Below, piece after piece: positions 1 through 9,138 of a stretch of DNA of 64,000 nt. The notes beneath the pieces were generated by a model. The model ran no database searches, was not told the origin of the DNA, and saw nothing but the letters and a program-made list of their open reading frames with translations. The stretch covers positions 1 through 64,000 of the forward strand of contig CAJMKD010000009.1 of assembly GCA_905213905.1 (NCBI GenBank), in the 5' to 3' direction. The position numbers and the translations under genes were made by a program. Source of the stretch: an uncultured Sutterella sp. (lineage in GTDB: Bacteria; Pseudomonadota; Gammaproteobacteria; Burkholderiales; Burkholderiaceae_F). Position 1 is the first letter of the stretch. Each line of letters begins with the position of its first letter.

Positions 1-1555
1 CCGTCATCTTCTTCTGGTCGATCTTGTAGACGACGCCGCGCGTGTACTTCATCGAAGGCATCGCGGGCTGCTCCATGCCGCGGCCGTCGCCGTTGTCAAA
101 CGCAGAGACGTAGATCACGTCCTTCGTCGACTTGGCGTCAACGCGCCAGCCGGTGTGCTGCGTCCAGGTCCAGTCGAAGCCGCCTTCGCAGACGGAGCCT
201 TCGCACTTGATCTTGTTGCCGTCCTTGTCGACCGGCGTGAGGACCTTTTCAGCCCAGCCCTTCTTCCAGCCTTCGGGCGAGCCGAGAATCCACTTCACCT
301 TCTTGTCGCGGCCGATCTTGATGATGGCGGACTGGTGGCGCGAGGAGATGATGATCGAGTCGGCGGCCGGGTCGTAGCCGACGGAGTTGACGTGCGCCCA
401 GTTGCGGCCTGGGCCCACGCCCGTGATGTCGCCGAAGTTGTTCGACGAATCCTGCTTGGCGAGGTCTTCAGCCGAGAGCGTGTGGCCGGCCTGGGAGGCG
501 TCGATGTTGAGGCACACCGCGCCCTGGTCGAGCGCCTTCAAGACGTTGTCGCGGTACGGGTCGAGGATCTCCCAGAGCTTGAATTCGTCGGCGACGTTCC
601 CGTCGGCGTCCATTTCAACGATGAGGTCGCGCACCGTGTGAACGCGCTTGTTGTCGGGGCGGCGCAGGTCGGACGACGAGACGCGCAGGAACGTGTGGCC
701 GTTCTGCGCCTGGTCGAGCGCGTGCGAGTAGTCGGCGTAGCCGAGCGGCAAGCGGCGGTTGAAGAGTTCGCGCCCGAGCATGTCGTACTTGGCGTAGCGC
801 TGGCCGTAGCCGAAGATGAAGCCGCCGTCGGCCGTCTGCTGGAAGCCCATCATGATGCCGGCCTTGTAGGGCTGCTCCGGATCGTACATGTCGTCGTTCG
901 GCAGCAGGTACCAGCGAACGGCGCCCGTCGAGTCGACGATCGCGTTTTCAGGACCGAAGGCCCATTCGAGCGCGCCGCCCATCGGGTTGTTCCAGACGTA
1001 GCGCGAGGCATCGGGCGGCGTGCGGATGATGTTGTTGATGAAGTAGAGGCGGTCCTTGAAGGCCGGATCCATCTTCTCGACCGTCACGTCGAAAGTCGTG
1101 TGCGACTGCGAATTGAGGCCGTTCGAGCGCAGGAAGACGGGCGCCGTGTAGAACTGATACGTGTCCTTGAAGTGTTCGGTCTTGCCCTTGAAGACGCGGT
1201 CGTATTCGACTTCAACGGTGTTGACGTAGTCGGGATAGAGGCCGAAGACGGGCACGCCGCCATGCGAGAGGAGCTGGCTTTCGGAGACGCTGTACTTGAT
1301 TTCCTGGCCGCCCTGCTTGGGCACGACGCGCACGACGGCGTTGTGGATTTCATAGCCGCCGTTGCGGATCACGGCGGTGAGCGGCGCGATCTTGTAGGGA
1401 TTGACGATGACTTCGCCGATGTTGCCCGTCGAGCGGAAGGCAACGGCCGGGCCGGAAGCGCCGCCCGAGGCGATCGAAACGTCGGCGACGAGCACGAGCG
1501 AGGCGCACATGGCGCCGGCAAGAAGAGAAGGCAGAAGCTTCTTTGTGAGAACCAT
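1..1555 (-). CDS. assT: Arylsulfate sulfotransferase AssT (3' end beyond window)
   Basis: PAPS-independent periplasmic enzyme that moves sulfate from a phenolic sulfate ester to another phenol through a sulfo-histidine intermediate. My translation of the minus strand is open from the ATG at 1555 to the left edge, about 518 codons. It begins with a Sec signal (MVLTKKLLPSLLAGAMCAS) and reads through family landmarks: YHAL-type His in DYSHALDQAQ, then RNWAHVNSVGYDP, SSRHQSAIIKI and KVKWILGSPEGW, all strongly AssT-like. SD GGAG lies 9-10 nt before the ATG. The last part of the protein lies off the window. No DsbL/DsbI partner is visible. The long frame on the opposite strand here is a GC artefact. 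Confidence 0.88.
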   Translation of the reverse strand, partial: MVLTKKLLPSLLAGAMCASLVLVADVSIASGGASGPAVAFRSTGNIGEVIVNPYKIAPLTAVIRNGGYEIHNAVVRVVPKQGGQEIKYSVSESQLLSHGGVPVFGLYPDYVNTVEVEYDRVFKGKTEHFKDTYQFYTAPVFLRSNGLNSQSHTTFDVTVEKMDPAFKDRLYFINNIIRTPPDASRYVWNNPMGGALEWAFGPENAIVDSTGAVRWYLLPNDDMYDPEQPYKAGIMMGFQQTADGGFIFGYGQRYAKYDMLGRELFNRRLPLGYADYSHALDQAQNGHTFLRVSSSDLRRPDNKRVHTVRDLIVEMDADGNVADEFKLWEILDPYRDNVLKALDQGAVCLNIDASQAGHTLSAEDLAKQDSSNNFGDITGVGPGRNWAHVNSVGYDPAADSIIISSRHQSAIIKIGRDKKVKWILGSPEGWKKGWAEKVLTPVDKDGNKIKCEGSVCEGGFDWTWTQHTGWRVDAKSTKDVIYVSAFDNGDGRGMEQPAMPSMKYTRGVVYKIDQKKMT

Positions 1556-1931
1556 GAATTTTTCTCCGTTGGAGGTTGAGGGCGGCGAAGCGTCTGCGCC
1601 GCAGAAGCGCAGCGTCAGACGGCAGTCGGTACCGTCGAAACGAAGGAAAGTCTAAAAAGCGCCTCCGGGCGTCTACAAGAAGGATTGCTCCGCAACGGTT
1701 TCGAGAAAGCGGGAAGGACTCTTCGGGAATTCGCAAAGGAATGCGCGTGAGCACGAGGGTGCCGAGCTGATGTTCGTAAAGCTGAGGGCGCAAAGGGGCG
1801 GCTCGGGGCGCTTGAGAGCAAAAGAAGCCGGAGGGGCGGCCCGCGAAGAGGCTGCGCAAAGAAAAGGCCGGCGCCCGGACGAACCGGGACGCCGGCTTTA
1901 AAGCCAATGGCTCAGGCAGCCGCGCCCGGCA
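1556..1931. other. Intergenic, no gene seen
   Basis: Holds the likely promoter and leader of assT on its left side and the terminator of the upstream flavoprotein gene on its right side. No convincing coding frame or RNA gene was seen. Confidence 0.5.
1862..1901 (-). terminator. Rho-independent-like terminator of flavoprotein gene
   Basis: GC-rich inverted repeat (GCCGGCG..CCCGG / CCGGG..GCGCCGGC) about 30 nt downstream of the stop at 1932. On the minus strand it is followed by CCTTTTCTTT. Confidence 0.7.
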
Positions 1932-3782
1932 TCAATGCCGCGCGGGTGCTCTTGCCGCTCCCTTGCGCGTTGCGGCGTTCGTGCCGGCGGTGCGGCCGAA
2001 GACCATCACATCGGCAATGGCGTTGCCGCCCAAGCGGTTCGAGCCATGAATGCCGCCAGTGACTTCGCCGGCGGCGTAAAGCCCCGGAATCACCTTGCCG
2101 TCCGTGCCGATCACCTGCGCCTTGGTGTTGATCTTGATGCCGCCCATCGTGTGGTGAACGGTCGGCACTTTGGCGCAGGCGTACCACGGGCCTTCCGTGA
2201 GCGTCACGTCGGCCTTGTTGTCTGCCTTGAAGCCGAACTTGTCGGTCGCCTTGCCTTCCACGACGGCGTTGTAGTCGGCAACGCTCGCCTTGAGCTTCTC
2301 GGCGTTCATGCCGGTCTTCTTGGCGAGCTCGTCGAGCGTGGGCGCCTCAACAACGGCGCCGAGCGCCACCATGTCGCGGATCGTCGCGCCGTTGGCGTCC
2401 ACCCAGTCGCGGCTCGGATAGCGGACCTTGTTGACAACAACCCAGTATTCGCCCTTGGGCTGCTCGAAGATGGCCTTCGCGAGCACGTCGCGCGCGGCGC
2501 CTTCATTGACGAAGCGGTCGCCCTCGTTGTTGACGAAGATGCGGTTGCGGCCCGAGGTGCGGATGTTTTCCATGAGGCCGGTGCCGGGCGTTCCGCACGG
2601 ATGAATCTGAATGTCGTCGAGCCCGATGAGCTGCGCGCCGTACTTCTTCGCAAGTTCCATGCCTTCGCCTTGCGCGGCCTTGGCGAGGTTCGTGCAGCCG
2701 ATGGAATTGTCGAGCTTCACTTCCTTCCAGACGCCGGTGTTGACTGCCTGGCGCAGCTTCACATTGGCGCCGAAGCCGCCCGTCGCAATGACGACGGCGC
2801 CTGCGTCAACGGTGATCTTTTGGCCGAAGTGCTGCGCCACGCCGCCGCTGATGCGGCCGTTGGCTTCAAGGAGATCCTTCACGTCGGCGTCCGTGATGAC
2901 CTTGATGGCGCCGTTGGCGTCCTTGATCACCTGTTCAAAGGTGCGGATGTAGGTGTTGCCGGAAGGCGTGGCCGGATAGTGGCTGCGCTGCCAGAGCGCG
3001 CCCGTTGCCGTGCCGATTTCGGGCTTGAATTTGACGCCCATGCCTTCGAGCCAGTGGACTTCTTCCAGCGCATGGTGCGTGAGGTAGCCTACGAGCTCAG
3101 GGTCGCCCTTGTTGTGGCCGCCTTTGAGCGTCTGTTCGGTGAAGAAGTCGATGCTGTCCTTGATGCCTTGCTTGCCTTGGCGCTCCGGGTCGACGGCGTT
3201 GAGCGCGCCTTCGGAAACGTTCGTCGAGCCGCCCACGAAGCCGAGCTTTTCGAGAACGACGACGTTCTTGGCGCCCGCCTGATAGGCGGCAATGGCCGCA
3301 GCAAGACCCGCGCCGCCGCCGCCCACGACGGCGACGTCCGCCTTATAGGTCACTTCGCCCGTCGGATGCGTTTCAACCTTCTTCGTCATCGCCGCCATGT
3401 CGGCGCCTGCCTGCTCAAGGCACTGCTTGACGCCTTCGTAGAGCGCCGCGCTCGAAACAGTGGCGCCCGTGATGGCGTCGACGCCGAGCGACTGGTACTT
3501 GAGCATCTTGTCGGTCATCAACTGCAGGCCGACGCGGCCGACGCCGATCGTCTCAAGATTGGCGGATGCGTCAATCTTTTCGATCCGGTCCTTCGAAACC
3601 GTCACTTTGACCGTCATCGGCGCATTGTGGCCGTTCACTGTCGCCGAATAGGTGCCGGGCTTGAAAGCGGAAGGCGCTTTGGCGGCGTCAGCGCCGAAAG
3701 CGGCGCCCGAAAACCCCGAAAAGGCCATCGCAATGGCCGACGAAAGCGCGAGAACGCTGAATGTGCTTGTCTTTTTCATCAT
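1932..3782 (-). CDS. Periplasmic FMN/FAD fumarate-reductase-like flavoprotein
   Basis: Soluble exported reductase of the fumarate/urocanate/methacrylate reductase superfamily. Order: Sec signal ending near AFGADA, FMN-binding domain (about 30-125) with the ApbE-type flavinylation motif DAITGAT, then an FAD domain starting at VAVVGGGGAGLAAA. Active-site-like signatures are QIHP, EGDRFVNE, HHTMGG and GSNRLGGNA, matching His/Arg residues of Shewanella flavocytochrome c3. By eye the residue 10 after the QIHP His is Met, as in fumarate reductases, but the Thr two further on is Asn, so the substrate is open. There is no CxxCH, so electrons must come from a separate cytochrome; none is adjacent. Start set at the MMKK pair (3782/3779) behind GGAGAGCC; the frame extends upstream without ribosome-site support. 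Confidence 0.88.
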   Translation of the reverse strand: MMKKTSTFSVLALSSAIAMAFSGFSGAAFGADAAKAPSAFKPGTYSATVNGHNAPMTVKVTVSKDRIEKIDASANLETIGVGRVGLQLMTDKMLKYQSLGVDAITGATVSSAALYEGVKQCLEQAGADMAAMTKKVETHPTGEVTYKADVAVVGGGGAGLAAAIAAYQAGAKNVVVLEKLGFVGGSTNVSEGALNAVDPERQGKQGIKDSIDFFTEQTLKGGHNKGDPELVGYLTHHALEEVHWLEGMGVKFKPEIGTATGALWQRSHYPATPSGNTYIRTFEQVIKDANGAIKVITDADVKDLLEANGRISGGVAQHFGQKITVDAGAVVIATGGFGANVKLRQAVNTGVWKEVKLDNSIGCTNLAKAAQGEGMELAKKYGAQLIGLDDIQIHPCGTPGTGLMENIRTSGRNRIFVNNEGDRFVNEGAARDVLAKAIFEQPKGEYWVVVNKVRYPSRDWVDANGATIRDMVALGAVVEAPTLDELAKKTGMNAEKLKASVADYNAVVEGKATDKFGFKADNKADVTLTEGPWYACAKVPTVHHTMGGIKINTKAQVIGTDGKVIPGLYAAGEVTGGIHGSNRLGGNAIADVMVFGRTAGTNAATRKGAARAPARH

Positions 3783-3953
3783 TTGGCTCTCCAATGTTCC
3801 AAATGTCAAAAGCGGCCGGCTCAGGCGCGCCTGGAACTTCGTGAAAGCCTGCTGCAACATGGCGCGTCCGATTTCCGCTCAAGCCCATCGTGTGATATTC
3901 AAGCGACGAAAACAAGCGGATTTCTTCGCATGTCTGCGATATTTTCTTACGTG

Positions 3954-3971
3954 ATTCATCTATTGATGAAT
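3954..3971. promoter_or_regulatory. Perfect palindrome ATTCATC-tatt-GATGAAT
   Basis: 7-bp arms with a 4-nt spacer in the AT-rich promoter region (3783-4020) of the flavoprotein gene, about 170 nt upstream of its start. Could be an operator; no regulator can be assigned. Nothing else is seen in this gap except the mdh terminator. Confidence 0.4.
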
Positions 3972-4020
3972 GCCATTTCCCGGCGAACGAACAGCGGGGC
4001 TCTGCTCGAGCCGCCAAATG

Positions 4021-4055
4021 AAAGCGCCGCTTTCCCGAAAGAAAGCGGCGCGGAT
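4021..4055 (-). terminator. Terminator downstream of mdh
   Basis: Perfect 11-bp inverted repeat GCGCCGCTTTC / GAAAGCGGCGC (4024-4034 and 4041-4051), about 55 nt after the mdh stop. On the minus strand it is followed by TTTCATTT. Confidence 0.75.
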
Positions 4056-4107
4056 GAACGGAAGGCAAGCGGCGCGGGCCGCTCGCGGCCGCGTCGTCGT
4101 GCCGGCA

Positions 4108-5094
4108 TTAGTTCGGCACGAAGGCCTTGACGGCGTCCATTTCGGCCTTGAGGTCGGCGATGTTCTTTTCGATGCGCGCCTTCTGTGCGTCGCAGAGCTC
4201 GAGCCCCTTCACGATTTCATAGGTGCCGTCGCCCTTCACGCGGCAGGGGAAGCCGAAGACCATGCCTTCGGGCACGCCGTAGCTGCCGTCGGACGGGACG
4301 CCCATCGTCACCCAGTCGCTGCTCCCGAGCGCCCAGTCGTGCATGTGGTCAATGGCCGCGGAGGCGGCCGAAGCGGCGGAGCTCGCGCCGCGCGCGGCGA
4401 TGATGGCGCTGCCGCGCTTGCCGACCGTCGGGATGAATTCGTCGCGGATCCACTCGTCGGCCACGAGCTTCGCGGCCGGCTCGCCCTTCACCTCGGCGTT
4501 CCAGATGTCGGGCGCCATCGAGGGCGCGTGATTGCCCCAGACGGCCATATGGCGGATGTCGGCGACTTCCGTGTCGGTCTTTTCGGCGAGCATCGCCATC
4601 GCGCGGTTCTGGTCGAGGCGCAGCATCGCCGAGAAGCATTCGGGCGCGAGATCGGGCGCGTTCTTCATGGCGATCCAGGCGTTGGTGTTGCAGGGGTTGC
4701 CGACGACGAGCACCTTGACGTTGCGGGAGGCCGTTTCGTTGAGCGCTTTCCCCTGGTCGCGGAAGATCTCGGCGTTGGCTTCAAGCAGGTCGGCGCGCTC
4801 CATGCCGGGGCCGCGGGGGCGTGCGCCGATCAGAAGCGCATAGTCGGCGTCGCGGAAGGCTTCGCTCGGATCCTGAATGGCGCGCATCGACTTCAAGAGC
4901 GGAAAGGCGCAGTCGGAGAGCTCCATCATCACGCCCTTGAGCGCAGCGGCGCTCCTCGGGTTCGGACGCTCGAGGAGCGTCAGGTGAATGGGCTGATCAG
5001 CGCCGAGCATGGCGCCCGAAGCAATGCGAAAGAGAATGGCGTAGCCGATGTTGCCGGCTGGGCCCGTCACGGAGACGCGAACCGGTTCCTTCAT
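4108..5094 (-). CDS. mdh: Malate dehydrogenase
   Basis: NAD-dependent oxidation of malate to oxaloacetate (reverse in the reductive branch), cytoplasmic. 328 residues, normal for the LDH-like MDH type 2 of betaproteobacteria. The Rossmann motif TGPAGNIGYAI is at the N-terminus, VGNPCNTNAWIA supplies the substrate/NAD loop, RLDQNRA the conserved Arg and WGNHAPSM the catalytic His. The start at MKEPVRVS is fixed by AAGGAG 9 nt upstream; the frame continues 28 codons further without a site. It lies alone between the flavoprotein and the hydrogenase operon. Malate made here could feed fumarase and the fumarate-reductase-like enzyme next to it, but that link is only by position. Confidence 0.93.
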   Translation of the reverse strand: MKEPVRVSVTGPAGNIGYAILFRIASGAMLGADQPIHLTLLERPNPRSAAALKGVMMELSDCAFPLLKSMRAIQDPSEAFRDADYALLIGARPRGPGMERADLLEANAEIFRDQGKALNETASRNVKVLVVGNPCNTNAWIAMKNAPDLAPECFSAMLRLDQNRAMAMLAEKTDTEVADIRHMAVWGNHAPSMAPDIWNAEVKGEPAAKLVADEWIRDEFIPTVGKRGSAIIAARGASSAASAASAAIDHMHDWALGSSDWVTMGVPSDGSYGVPEGMVFGFPCRVKGDGTYEIVKGLELCDAQKARIEKNIADLKAEMDAVKAFVPN

Positions 5095-5224
5095 GTTGAT
5101 ACTCCTTTTGATGCTTGTGTTTGGTTTGTTGATCGGACCGTGCGCTTTTAAGGCGCTTCGGAGACGCTGCGCGCGCACGGGCCGCCTTGCGGGCTGCCGT
5201 CCGAGGAGAACGGCAGCCGATGGA

Positions 5225-7096
5225 TTAGGCCGATGTGAGCGTCAGGCGCTCCTCGAGCTTTGCGAAGGTCGGCGCCTCGCGCTCGACGTGCCGGTCTTCG
5301 TAGCTGCAGTGCAAGAGCGCGTGCGCCTTGTGGCTCCCGGGCTTGCCGAGGAATTCCTCGTAAAGCCGGATGACGTCCGGGTTCTGGTGCGAGCACTGAA
5401 GGGGGAGCTCGCCGTCGATGCGGTAGACGACCTTCTGCCGGACGGGGAGAGACGCGCGCCAGCGGCCCTGCGCGGTGCCGCCCCCGCCGATGCAGCCGCC
5501 CGGGCAGGCCATCACTTCGACGAAGTGGTAGGGCGAGACGCCGCGGCGAACCATCTCGAGAAGCGGCTCGACATGGCGGATGCCGTAGACCACCGCCACG
5601 CGGATGGCCCCAAAGCGTTCGGTTTCGAGCGTCGCTTCCTTCGTGTTGGCAAGCCCGCGCACCGGCTCGAAGACGAGGTTCGCGGGCGCCTTGCCGCCTG
5701 TGAGGGCCGCCACCGTGCGAAGCGCGGCTTCCATGACGCCGCCCGTCGTTGCAAAGAGCTGCGCCGCGCCGGAGGCTTCCGTCATGAAGGGCGTGTCAAA
5801 CGGCACGGGCTCGAGCGAGAGGACGTCGACGCCCCCGCGCTCGAAGAGCCGGGCGAGCTCGCGCACTGTCAGAACGAGATCCGTGTCGGGCGAGGATTCG
5901 CCTTCGCGCATGAGCTTCGCGCGCGCGGCTTCGTCCTTTTTCGCCGTGCAGGGCATGATCGAGATCACGCGGATCTTCGCGCGCTCGAGTCCGAGCTTCT
6001 CAGGAAGCCACGTTTTGGCGAGCGCCGAGAAGATCGCCTGCGGCGAGCGCGTGGAGGAAATGTGGGGCAGGATGTCGGGCGCGGACTTCTCCGCGTGGTT
6101 GATCCAGCCCGGGCAGCACGACGTGAACATCGTGTCGGGCCGCTCGAGCGTGCCCGCGGCTTGCTGCTTTTCGAGCCGCTCGATAAGCTCAGTGCCTTCT
6201 TCGAGAATCGTCACGTCCGCCGACCAGCGCGTGTCCATCACGAAGTCGGCGCCCAGGCGCTTGAGGCCCGCGACCATGCGGCCTTCGAAGTTTTCGCCCG
6301 GCGGCAGCCCCAGCGCTTCGGGCATCGCCACGCGCGTGGCGGGCGCGAGCTGGAAGACTGTGATGACGTCGGGGTCTGCGAGGAGATCGAGCGCGCGGTC
6401 GACTTCGTCGCGCACGTCAAGCGCCCCCGTCGGGCAGACGAGCGTGCACTGGCCGCACTGAATGCAGCGGTCGGATTCGGCCCAGGGACGGCCGTCGAAG
6501 CCGACGGCGGCGTTCGTGCCGACGCCTTCGAACGTGATCGCGCCGATGCCGTGAACGCTGCGGCAGACTTCAACGCAGCGCAGGCACCGGATGCACTTGT
6601 CGGGCGTGAAGACGAGCGCCTTCGTTGCGTCCTTGCGCGCGGTGCGCGTGACGTAGCGCCCGGAGAGGGCGCCGAGGTCGAGCCCGATCGAGCGGGCGAC
6701 GTCCTGGAGTTCGCAGCGGCCGTGCCGCGCACAGGCCGAGCACGTTTCGCAGTGGTCGGCAAAGAGGAGCGAAGCTTGGAGGCGCCGCGCTTCGCGAACG
6801 CGCGCCGAGCGGGTTTCAACGATGAGCCCCGGCGTCATGCGGGTGTCGCAGGCGGTGGCGAGCCGGAAGCGTTCTTCGCCCGGCGCCTTCACTTCGACGA
6901 GGCACATGCGGCAGGTGCCCGGCCGGTGGCCGAGCGCGGCGAATTCGCAGAGGGTCGGCACGGCGACGCCTTCGCGGCGCGCGACCTGAAGCACCGTTTC
7001 GCCGGGGGCGTAAGCCGCTTGGCGGCCGTTGAGAATGGCGCTCTCCGTGCGTTCCGTCGCCTGAGCACCGGCGGGCTTGATGGCAATGTCGGTCAT
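5225..7096 (-). CDS. hydA: [FeFe] hydrogenase catalytic subunit (group A, multi-cluster)
   Basis: Reversible H2 oxidation/proton reduction. All three H-cluster signatures are intact: L1 TSCCPGW (325-331, including the proton-relay Cys), L2 MPCTAKKDE (381-389), L3 EVMACPGGCIGGGG (527-540). The N-terminal relay is complete: a 2Fe-2S domain (Cys 50, 62, 65, 83), a His-Cys3 4Fe-4S site (His115, Cys119, 122, 128) and two 4Fe-4S motifs (Cys 168-178 and 211-221). The small-subunit-like tail is fused at the end (EEFLGKPGSHKAHALLHCSY). 623 residues. Starts 17 nt after its partner gene, so one operon. No HydE/F/G maturase is in the window. Likely cytoplasmic, since no signal peptide is present. Confidence 0.95.
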   Translation of the reverse strand: MTDIAIKPAGAQATERTESAILNGRQAAYAPGETVLQVARREGVAVPTLCEFAALGHRPGTCRMCLVEVKAPGEERFRLATACDTRMTPGLIVETRSARVREARRLQASLLFADHCETCSACARHGRCELQDVARSIGLDLGALSGRYVTRTARKDATKALVFTPDKCIRCLRCVEVCRSVHGIGAITFEGVGTNAAVGFDGRPWAESDRCIQCGQCTLVCPTGALDVRDEVDRALDLLADPDVITVFQLAPATRVAMPEALGLPPGENFEGRMVAGLKRLGADFVMDTRWSADVTILEEGTELIERLEKQQAAGTLERPDTMFTSCCPGWINHAEKSAPDILPHISSTRSPQAIFSALAKTWLPEKLGLERAKIRVISIMPCTAKKDEAARAKLMREGESSPDTDLVLTVRELARLFERGGVDVLSLEPVPFDTPFMTEASGAAQLFATTGGVMEAALRTVAALTGGKAPANLVFEPVRGLANTKEATLETERFGAIRVAVVYGIRHVEPLLEMVRRGVSPYHFVEVMACPGGCIGGGGTAQGRWRASLPVRQKVVYRIDGELPLQCSHQNPDVIRLYEEFLGKPGSHKAHALLHCSYEDRHVEREAPTFAKLEERLTLTSA

Positions 7097-7113
7097 GATG
7101 GTTCTCTTTCGCG

Positions 7114-9138
7114 TCAGAGTTCTTCAAGGCCCGTCTTTCCGGGAATCGGCCGCAGCGTCGAAACGGCGAAGATCCGCAGGCAGCGCATGCAGCGCTTGGC
7201 TTCGGCGAAAGCTGCGTCCGCCGAGAGGCCCGTTTCGACTTCGCGCCAGTTGTCGACGCGCGCCTTCGGGGCGAGATGCGGCATCTTGGCGCGTTCGAGC
7301 TTGAGAACGGCGCGCGGCGGCTCAACCGCCTTCATCGCGCGGGTGGCTGCGATCATTTCCGTCATGCGGCGGCGCGGGATGAAGCCCGTCGCGTTCGTCA
7401 TGAGGTACTCATGGATGGAGCTTGCGGCGCGCTGGCCGTCGGCCATGCCCCAGATGAGGCTCGTGGGGCCCGCGGCGGCGTCGCCGCCCGCGAAAACGCC
7501 TTCGCGCGTCGTCTGAAGCGATTCGTCGACTTCGATCGTGCCGCGGCGCGTGAGCGCGATGCCGTCGGCCGCCGAGAAGATCGAGCGGTCGAGCTTCTGC
7601 CCGATGGCGGCGATGACGTGCTTGCAGGGGACGATGAATTCGCTTCCGGGGACCGGATGCACGGAGCGGCGCCCCGAATGGTCGGGCTCGCCCTCGGCCA
7701 TGCGGATCAGCTTCACGCCGCAGACTTCGCCGTTTTCCGTGAGGATTTCGACGGGGGCGGAGAGGAATTCAAAGCGGATCCCTTCGTCGATCGCAGCCGT
7801 GATCTCTTCCGGGTCGGCCGGGGCCGACGCACGGGTGCGACGGTAGCTCACCGTGATCGAGCCTTCGTCGCCCTCGGCCATGAGGCGGCGCGCCGAGCGG
7901 CAGCAGTCCATGGCGACGTTGCCGCAGCCGACGACCACGACGCCGCCCTTCAGGCGCTCGAGCTTGGAGAGGTCTTCGACGCGCTCGATGTCGAGCAGAA
8001 AGTCGAGGCCTTTGACGTAGCCCTTCGGCATGCGCACGAGCGTCTCTTCGCCGGGGAGCCCCAGGTACTGGCCGAGCCCGCAGCCTACGCCGAGGAAGAC
8101 CGCCTTGTAGCCCGCTTCAAAGAGCGAGTCGATCGTGAAGTCGCGCCCGAGCTTCTGATTGAAGTGATACTTGCCGCCCAAGCGCTCGATCGTTTCGGTT
8201 TCCGTTTCGAGCAGGTTGTTGGGGAGGCGGTAGGCCGGAATCCCGAGGCGGGCCATGCCGCCCGCATGCGCTTCCATCTCAAAGATGTCGACCAAGTGCC
8301 CGCGCATGAGGAGGTGGTAGGCGCAGCTGATGCCCGCTGGCCCCGCGCCCACGATGGCGACGCGCTTCGAGACGGGCGTCTGCTTCGGGGCCTCTTCGTC
8401 GATGAAGAGCTTCTCGATCGGCGCGCCCGCATGGTCGGCCGCGAAGCGCTTCAAATCCTTGATCGCCACGGCGCCGTCGCACTTGTTGCGCACGCAGGCC
8501 TTTTCGCAGGGGCGCACGCAGACGCGCCCGCAGGAGCCCACGAGCGGATAGTGCTTGAGCAGAACGCCCGCGGCGAGCTCCGGATGGCCGTCGCGGATGT
8601 AGTCGATATAGCGCGGAATGTTGACGTGCGCCGGACAGGCTTCAATGCAGGGGGCCGTCGCCACCGCATAGAAGTCGCGGGTCGTCTCGGGCATGGCGGG
8701 CGACTCTTTGAGGAGCTTCGGGAAATGCTCGAGCGCGCCGAGAAGCGGCGCAGGCGCCGTGAGGCCGATGCCGCAGAGGCTCGTTTCGGCCATGTTCTCT
8801 GCTAGAGCGCGAATGTGCGCCCAGTCGACTTCTGCGCCGCGGCCCGCCGCGGCGAGCGTGAGCGCCTCGCGGATCAGCACGGTGCCCATGCGGCAGGGCG
8901 TGCAGCGTCCGCAGGAGAGCGCTTCGGCCTTCTCGTAATACGCGCGAAGCATTTCCGCGAGGGTCACGCGCGGATCGAAGACGAGAAAGCCCTGCGGGCC
9001 GATGAAGCCCGCAACGGCGTTGCCGGCATTAAAGGAAAGAAGCTCCGTGATCGGAACGCCTTCGGGCGAAGTGCCGTGCAGCGTGCGCCGCAGATCATAG
9101 GCGCGGCCTTCCCAGAAGCCGTATAAGAGTTCGTCCAT
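7114..9138 (-). CDS. NuoF-C-terminal/GltD-like FAD subunit of the hydrogenase
   Basis: Predicted pyridine-nucleotide or ferredoxin module for the [FeFe] hydrogenase. Residues 1-125 match only the C-terminal 4Fe-4S part of NuoF/HoxF (Cys 76, 79, 82 in SCGRCTPC and Cys 122), without the FMN/NADH-binding half. From about 160 it is a GltD/NfnB-type flavoprotein: 4Fe-4S cysteines in CIEAC and CGRVCVRPCEKAC (164-215), FAD motif GAGPAG (264-269), second dinucleotide motif VVVVGCGNVAMD near 390, and C-terminal GGDAAAGPTSLIWGMADG. Upstream of hydA in the same operon. Electron bifurcation is possible but not shown. SD AAGGA lies about 11 nt before the ATG. Confidence 0.85.
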   Translation of the reverse strand: MDELLYGFWEGRAYDLRRTLHGTSPEGVPITELLSFNAGNAVAGFIGPQGFLVFDPRVTLAEMLRAYYEKAEALSCGRCTPCRMGTVLIREALTLAAAGRGAEVDWAHIRALAENMAETSLCGIGLTAPAPLLGALEHFPKLLKESPAMPETTRDFYAVATAPCIEACPAHVNIPRYIDYIRDGHPELAAGVLLKHYPLVGSCGRVCVRPCEKACVRNKCDGAVAIKDLKRFAADHAGAPIEKLFIDEEAPKQTPVSKRVAIVGAGPAGISCAYHLLMRGHLVDIFEMEAHAGGMARLGIPAYRLPNNLLETETETIERLGGKYHFNQKLGRDFTIDSLFEAGYKAVFLGVGCGLGQYLGLPGEETLVRMPKGYVKGLDFLLDIERVEDLSKLERLKGGVVVVGCGNVAMDCCRSARRLMAEGDEGSITVSYRRTRASAPADPEEITAAIDEGIRFEFLSAPVEILTENGEVCGVKLIRMAEGEPDHSGRRSVHPVPGSEFIVPCKHVIAAIGQKLDRSIFSAADGIALTRRGTIEVDESLQTTREGVFAGGDAAAGPTSLIWGMADGQRAASSIHEYLMTNATGFIPRRRMTEMIAATRAMKAVEPPRAVLKLERAKMPHLAPKARVDNWREVETGLSADAAFAEAKRCMRCLRIFAVSTLRPIPGKTGLEEL

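Noticed and set aside
3941..3960. TTCTTACGTGATTC as another FixJ-like box before the first flavoprotein
   Set aside because: Only the ACGT centre matches; flanks differ from CTAMGTAC and GTAMGTAG.
1935..7516. Very long plus-strand open frames opposite the flavoprotein, mdh and hydrogenase genes
   Set aside because: They mirror the codon pattern of the real minus-strand genes in GC-rich DNA, lack ribosome sites and show no family motifs.
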